Shown piece after piece: positions 7,721 through 10,801 of a DNA stretch of 10,801 nt. Positions within the stretch are counted from its first letter, which is position 1. Each line of letters opens with the position of its first letter. The stretch comes from Treponema sp. GTDB taxonomy: Bacteria > Spirochaetota > Spirochaetia > Treponematales > Breznakiellaceae. A program made the translations under genes and the position numbers. Location of the stretch: assembly GCA_031263265.1 (NCBI GenBank), contig JAISGE010000088.1, positions 1 through 10,801 of the forward strand, read 5' to 3'. A model generated the notes under the pieces. That model made no database searches and was not told the origin of the DNA. It saw only the letters and a program-made list of their open reading frames with translations.

Positions 7721-9099
7721 AGATCCTTGCTACCCTTAGATTCTACTAATGCATGATACGACATCGGATTGCCAAGGGTAATGGTATTTTCTGCCAGCAA
7801 TACATCATGCACTTGCCTATCGTTAATGGTATCTACCAGCATGTTTTTCCGCTCTTCCTGGGCTTCATGATAAGACCGAATTTCTTCCACCGGCAGGTTA
7901 GCCCTGGCTGCAATGCGTGCATATTCCTGTTCAATCACTTCATCAGAAACCTCAAGGTTCCGATCTTTCATAATGGTTTCTACAATAAGCCGACTATGGA
8001 GGGCCTTGATTACTTCAGGCCGCCATACCTCTGCCAAGGTACCGAAACTTCCATCCCGTCTTTCCAGAAGATTCGGTACTTCTTCCTGAGGGATATGCAT
8101 GTTACGGACTACATTCCGCCACCGCGCTTCAAGTTGGAACCGAATCATGGATTCAGGAATATCCACCGGACTGGTCTCCATGATCTTTTCAAGGAGGGCG
8201 TTAACCTTACGCACATAAAGCCGCTGTTCCAAGTCCTCGTTAAGCTGCGCCCTGATACTCGCCTTGAGATCTTCCAAAGTCGCATACTTTTCATCCACAT
8301 CCTGGGCAAGGTCGTCATTCAGTTCAGGAAGATCTTTTTCCTTGAGACCGCTCAAAGTTACCCGGATTTTCTTGGTTTTTCCCGCCAGATCTATATCGTA
8401 AAAATCTGCAGGGTAGGTCTTTTCAATATCTCTCGTCTCACCCCGCGTCATACCAATCATAGCATCATCCAGGTGATATATATTCTGCCCTGAACCCAAG
8501 GTAAAAACAAAATCCTGCCGTTCTGTACCAACGATAGGATCCCCGCTTGGGCTGAGTTCACTGTACTGTATAGTAACCACATCCCCTGGGACTGCTCCAG
8601 CCGCATCATCCTTGTCGAATACGATTGCGTTCCGCTCCCGGATGACTTCCAGTTCCTGGCTTATATCTTCATCGGTAATCTTTACCTCAGGAACCTCAAC
8701 ACTCAATCCCTGCCAGGTTCCCAAGCTCACCGTGGGCAGTACATCATAGACCACCGCAAAAACCAGGTCTGCTCCCAAATCCAGCTTTGGCTCATCCTGT
8801 ACTTCTGGAGTCGAATAAGGCAGGGGACGATTGGTAACCGGGAAATCAGGATCCTCAAAGACCTGCGCAATCGAACGATCCAGGATCTTACCCAGGGCCT
8901 CTACTTTCAAAGAATCCCCAAATTTTCGTTCCAGCACCTCTTTAGGCACTTTTCCCTTACGAAATCCAGGAATCTGGAGGGTCTTACGGTAGTCATTTAT
9001 TATCTGAGCGTACTCAGTATTAACATCCTCTTTACTTACCGTGATGGTTAATTTTATTGCAGAATGTTCAAGTCGGGTTATTTCTTTAGATATGGTCAC
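7717..9099 (-). CDS. tig: Trigger factor (ribosome-associated chaperone/prolyl isomerase)
   Basis: Binds at the ribosomal exit tunnel and shields nascent chains. The 460 residues show all three domains: N-terminal ribosome-binding domain with the signature GFRKGKVP at 45-52, an FKBP-like peptidyl-prolyl isomerase domain at about 168-255 (GDVVTIQYSELSPSG, then DAMIGMTRGETRDIEKTYP, then LAGKTKKIRVTLSGLKEKDLPELND), and a helical C-terminal chaperone domain to about 445. The length is slightly above the usual 430-450. The start codon is GTG at 9099, supported by a strong SD, AAAGAGG (9113-9107), seven bases upstream. It is the first gene of the tig-clpP-clpX-lon operon, and its stop overlaps the clpP ATG by 4 bp. 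Confidence 0.96.
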   Translation of the reverse strand: MTISKEITRLEHSAIKLTITVSKEDVNTEYAQIINDYRKTLQIPGFRKGKVPKEVLERKFGDSLKVEALGKILDRSIAQVFEDPDFPVTNRPLPYSTPEVQDEPKLDLGADLVFAVVYDVLPTVSLGTWQGLSVEVPEVKITDEDISQELEVIRERNAIVFDKDDAAGAVPGDVVTIQYSELSPSGDPIVGTERQDFVFTLGSGQNIYHLDDAMIGMTRGETRDIEKTYPADFYDIDLAGKTKKIRVTLSGLKEKDLPELNDDLAQDVDEKYATLEDLKASIRAQLNEDLEQRLYVRKVNALLEKIMETSPVDIPESMIRFQLEARWRNVVRNMHIPQEEVPNLLERRDGSFGTLAEVWRPEVIKALHSRLIVETIMKDRNLEVSDEVIEQEYARIAARANLPVEEIRSYHEAQEERKNMLVDTINDRQVHDVLLAENTITLGNPMSYHALVESKGSKDL

Positions 9100-9180
9100 T
9101 CTGGTTCCTCTTTAATAACGAAGGTCTTTCCACACATGAATTAGGCAACACCGGGTAATTATCTCGCGAGGCCTTGTTCT

Positions 9181-9201
9181 GTATATCAATATACTATTAT
9201 A
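9181..9201 (-). promoter_or_regulatory. Second -10 element with adjacent palindrome upstream of tig
   Basis: Read on the minus strand, a perfect TATAAT lies at 9201-9196. One base downstream is a palindrome, GTATATCAATATAC (9194-9181; 6-bp arms, 2-bp centre), which would cover the transcription start. No good -35 is found 16-18 bp upstream (best TAGTGT). It could be an activator-dependent promoter or a promoter with an overlapping operator. AT-rich sequence makes both motifs somewhat likely by chance. Confidence 0.3.
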
Positions 9202-9331
9202 GTACGCTATTCCATAACACACTATGATGAGCAACTTACTTTGATAAAACAAGTAAATCCAGGATAACCTGCCCCTTAGCTTGCATGGAGGCTTATATTC
9301 TGGCACCACCACGTAGTTGTCGTTACTATGG

Positions 9332-9360
9332 AAAATAGCAGTTTATTATAAATTCGTCAA
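9332..9360 (-). promoter_or_regulatory. Predicted main promoter of the tig-clpP-clpX-lon operon
   Basis: On the minus strand, TTGACG (9360-9355), a 17-bp spacer and TATTTT (9337-9332) form a good vegetative promoter. Transcription would start near 9325 and leave a leader of about 225 nt before the tig GTG. No CIRCE element or CtsR-type box is visible, so heat-shock control of those kinds is not indicated. The region 9100-9425 otherwise holds no convincing gene. Confidence 0.5.
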
Positions 9361-9425
9361 TAGGGTACAAAATGGTATGAAACTTTATTGCATAGTTAGT
9401 TTATGTAACGTAACGATCCCCGGCT

Positions 9426-10013
9426 TTACGCTTGTTCCCCAAAGACCATTGCAGTAAACGTATAGAGTTGGGCTCCAGGGGCCTCGTAGGAATGAGGAGG
9501 AAGTCCTGCCTTGATGCAGAGGTACTCTAGGTAGGTATCCAGATCCCAACCCTGTTCCAAAGGAACTTGAGGCAGCAGTACCCCAGCACATCCCCGGTGT
9601 ATAAGGTAGAGGCCGTGGACGCCAACCTGAACCGAACGAGGCTGGGTACATTGTTCCAAGGGAGAAAGCACGGATATTTCCAGGCGGCACTGGGGTAGCT
9701 CATCCTTGGTGAGGGGAGGAAACCGTGGATCCCCAAAAGCCGCTTCCACGGCCATGGCCCGGATGGTTTTTTCCAAAGGCACTGAAGCGTTCATCCTTCC
9801 GATGCACCCCCGAAGCTGTTTCCCGATATGCAGGGTTACAAATGCCCCGCAGGGTTGTGTCAAAGCCGACTCTGCAGGACTACCTTCCTGGCTTTGGGGG
9901 TATTGAGGAGATCGCCCTTCCAGCTTGGCCGCAATAGTTTCCCGGGCCACCGCAAGGAGGATACCTTGTTCTTCTTGAGTAATGGTACGCATACTACGAG
10001 TATACTCATCCAT
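9426..10013 (-). CDS. AMMECR1-domain protein (AmmeMemoRadiSam system protein A-like)
   Basis: A 195-residue single-domain protein of the AMMECR1 family. Diagnostic motifs are LRGCIGRM at 67-74, the segment AAFGDPRFPPLTKDEL at 91-106 followed by LEISVLSP (111-118), and LLPQVPLEQGWDLDTYLEYLCIKAGLP (146-172). In many prokaryotes this domain occurs with a MEMO-type protein and a radical-SAM enzyme; neither is adjacent here, though they could lie elsewhere. Its biochemical role is not established; C70 in LRGCIG is the conserved candidate active residue. The ATG at 10013 has AAGG only one base upstream, so the ATG at 9992 (residue 8) is also possible. A perfect palindrome, GAGTATACTC (9998-10007), lies within the first codons. 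The gene is transcribed toward tig but separated from it by 326 bp. Confidence 0.88.
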   Translation of the reverse strand: MDEYTRSMRTITQEEQGILLAVARETIAAKLEGRSPQYPQSQEGSPAESALTQPCGAFVTLHIGKQLRGCIGRMNASVPLEKTIRAMAVEAAFGDPRFPPLTKDELPQCRLEISVLSPLEQCTQPRSVQVGVHGLYLIHRGCAGVLLPQVPLEQGWDLDTYLEYLCIKAGLPPHSYEAPGAQLYTFTAMVFGEQA

Positions 10014-10043
10014 GCCTTACTTGCCAATAAATACCTGGTTGGA

Positions 10044-10170
10044 GGTGATCCACAAAGTATGATGAGGTAAAAACCGGCTAAAGACTAATGAACATAGTTC
10101 ATTATATTACAATGAATTAGCTTTTCTTAGATTAGTACAAGGATTCTTCCATCATACTTTGTAGATCACC
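10044..10170. repeat. 127-bp element with 21-bp near-perfect terminal inverted repeats
   Basis: The left arm at 10044-10064 (GGTGATC...GTATGATG) and the right arm at 10150-10170 (CATCATAC...GATCACC) are reverse complements at 20 of 21 positions; the only mismatch is at 10051/10163. Two more G-C pairs lie outside after one mismatch (10041-10042 with 10172-10173). The AT-rich core holds nested repeats: ACTAAT (10084-10089) with ATTAGT (10131-10136), and TAATGAA (10086-10092) with TTCATTA (10098-10104) around a 5-nt loop. The size and structure suit a miniature inverted-repeat element, but no clear target duplication is visible. It could also be a structured regulatory site; the left arm is 30 bp from the AMMECR1 ATG. 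The right arm is followed by a T-rich run (10175-10185), so it could also act as a terminator on the plus strand. Confidence 0.6.
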
Positions 10171-10200
10171 ACCCTTTTTTCTTTCTATATATATTATTGC

Positions 10201-10290
10201 TGCTTCCCCCCGACTGTTGCGAACCTACGGTTCGACGATGTTTTGGCGGCCCACCGGCTCTCAAGCCACCGGAGCATAGACCTGGTAGGT
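10201..10290. other. GC-rich intergenic stretch with short direct and inverted repeats
   Basis: This segment is much richer in G and C than the AT-rich sequence on both sides. It contains a hairpin CGAACC-TAC-GGTTCG (10220-10234) and a direct repeat of CCACCGG (10251-10257 and 10266-10272, period 15). A plus-strand frame is open across it (10197-10400), but it has no SD and its Pro/Arg/Cys-rich product matches nothing I recognise, so I do not call a gene. It may be part of a dispersed repeat or a decayed insertion; that is an inference. Confidence 0.35.
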
Positions 10291-10311
10291 GTAATTTTTC
10301 TAAAAAACCGC

Positions 10312-10340
10312 TTGACAAAACAAAGAGCATAGTGTATAAA
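10312..10340 (+). promoter_or_regulatory. Consensus-like promoter of the beta-barrel-like gene
   Basis: TTGACA (10312-10317), a 17-bp spacer and TATAAA (10335-10340) nearly match the vegetative consensus. Transcription would begin near 10347, leaving a leader of about 100 nt before the ATG at 10446. This is the strongest promoter in the window and suggests high expression. Confidence 0.75.
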
Positions 10341-10353
10341 ATTAAATATAAAC

Positions 10354-10368
10354 GGTGGCGGTGCCACC
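10354..10368 (+). promoter_or_regulatory. GC hairpin near the 5' end of the leader
   Basis: GGTGGCGGTGCCACC forms a perfect 6-bp G/C-rich stem (GGTGGC with GCCACC) with a 3-nt loop. It starts about 7 nt after the predicted transcription start. Such 5' hairpins often protect mRNA from decay; alternatively the dyad could be an operator. No T-run follows, so it is not a terminator. Confidence 0.45.
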
Positions 10369-10445
10369 AATATGTAAGATGGGGATGTTCATCAAATTAA
10401 AACCAAGAATGAAATTTATGGAAGCTATGGAAAGTAGGAGTTTTT

Positions 10446-10801
10446 ATGAAAAAGGTGTTTGTGGTTGGATTAGTCTTGTTTTTAGTATCCTGTTCTTTTG
10501 TGTTTGCCCAAGAACGAGCAGAGAGGCGAAGAGGGTTTTACATAGATGTTGGTCTTGGTTTTGGAGGTATCAGTTATTTTGGTGGTGATACGAAAACAAC
10601 CGCGGATAGGTTTAATGAAACTACGAATAGGCATATAACCATTGACATGAGTCTTTTAACAATCGGATGGGCTTTAACGCAGAATGTATATCTTGTTGGA
10701 ACCATGTCAGGACTTGGTGATGGTTATTTTGATTCCGAAATGAACCAAAGCCAGATAAATATTGCCATGTATGGTATTGGTACAAGATATTATCCTCTAC
10801 C
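10446..10801 (+). CDS. Exported outer-membrane beta-barrel-like protein (3' end outside window)
   Basis: The first 118 residues are present. Residues 1-21 form a clear signal peptide (MKK, then the hydrophobic run VFVVGLVLFLVSC), with a likely SPase I cut at VFA-QE. LVSC at 13-16 also fits a lipobox, so a lipoprotein is possible. The mature part has alternating aromatic/Gly-rich strands such as GFYIDVGLGFGGISYFGG (30-47) and QINIAMYGIGTRYYPL (103-118), as in small OmpA/OmpX-like barrels. The ATG at 10446 has AGGAG at 10436-10440, five bases upstream. The coding sequence is more AT-rich than the other genes here. The exact family and function are unknown, and the C-terminus is unseen. Confidence 0.75.
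   Translation, partial: MKKVFVVGLVLFLVSCSFVFAQERAERRRGFYIDVGLGFGGISYFGGDTKTTADRFNETTNRHITIDMSLLTIGWALTQNVYLVGTMSGLGDGYFDSEMNQSQINIAMYGIGTRYYPL

Noticed and set aside
7753..8493. A 246-codon open frame on the plus strand opposite tig
   Set aside because: It lies wholly antisense to a clear trigger-factor gene, has no SD or family resemblance, and is rich in Phe/His/Ile/Arg as expected of a shadow frame.
9112..9312. A 66-codon minus-strand open frame upstream of tig
   Set aside because: It starts at tandem GTG codons without an SD, overlaps the predicted promoter elements, and the product resembles no known family.
9100..9425. CIRCE or CtsR heat-shock operator upstream of tig
   Set aside because: Neither the CIRCE inverted repeat nor the CtsR heptad repeat could be found in the region on either strand.
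10220..10234. CGAACC-TAC-GGTTCG as the T-arm of a tRNA
   Set aside because: The loop is three bases instead of seven, and no acceptor, D or anticodon stems can be built around it on either strand.

Overview
The window looks like a chromosomal segment from a spirochaete, most probably a Treponema of the moderate-GC, gut-associated type. This rests on general protein character: the trigger factor, ClpX and Lon variants, roughly half GC composition, short intergenic gaps, and an outer-membrane beta-barrel-like gene with a Sec signal. No rRNA or tRNA is present to fix the taxonomy, so the assignment is an inference.

Layout. Bases 1-81 hold the last codons of an unrecognised plus-strand gene. A Uma2-family PD-(D/E)XK nuclease-like gene (758 to 168, minus) is divergent from a three-gene ABC importer operon (960-3445, plus: substrate-binding protein, permease, ATPase) of the nitrate/sulfonate/taurine/thiamine-precursor type. 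That operon runs tail-to-tail into a minus-strand proteostasis operon, tig-clpP-clpX-lon (9099 to 3416), and the two operons overlap by 30 bp at their 3' ends. Upstream of tig is a 326-bp non-coding region with a good promoter and a second -10 element carrying a palindrome. It is followed by a stand-alone AMMECR1-domain gene (10013 to 9426, minus). A 432-bp intergenic region then carries a 127-bp element with 21-bp near-perfect terminal inverted repeats, a GC-rich stretch of unknown nature, and a consensus-like promoter with a leader hairpin. This promoter drives a plus-strand gene for an exported beta-barrel-like protein (10446 to beyond the window end).

How the genes work together. Trigger factor folds nascent chains at the ribosome, ClpXP unfolds and degrades tagged or native substrates, and Lon removes damaged proteins. 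Here all four genes overlap (4, 17 and 4 bp), so translational coupling is likely. The ABC genes (6-bp gap, then a 4-bp ATGA overlap) form a complete importer whose ligand cannot be read from the sequence.

No confident new defence or mobile system is visible. The least explained features are: the 127-bp inverted-repeat element upstream of the AMMECR1 gene; the paired divergent promoters that each place the expected transcription start on the A of the ATG; the 9-bp inverted repeat that could mask the Shine-Dalgarno sequence of an internal lon start; and the GC-rich stretch at about 10205-10290.
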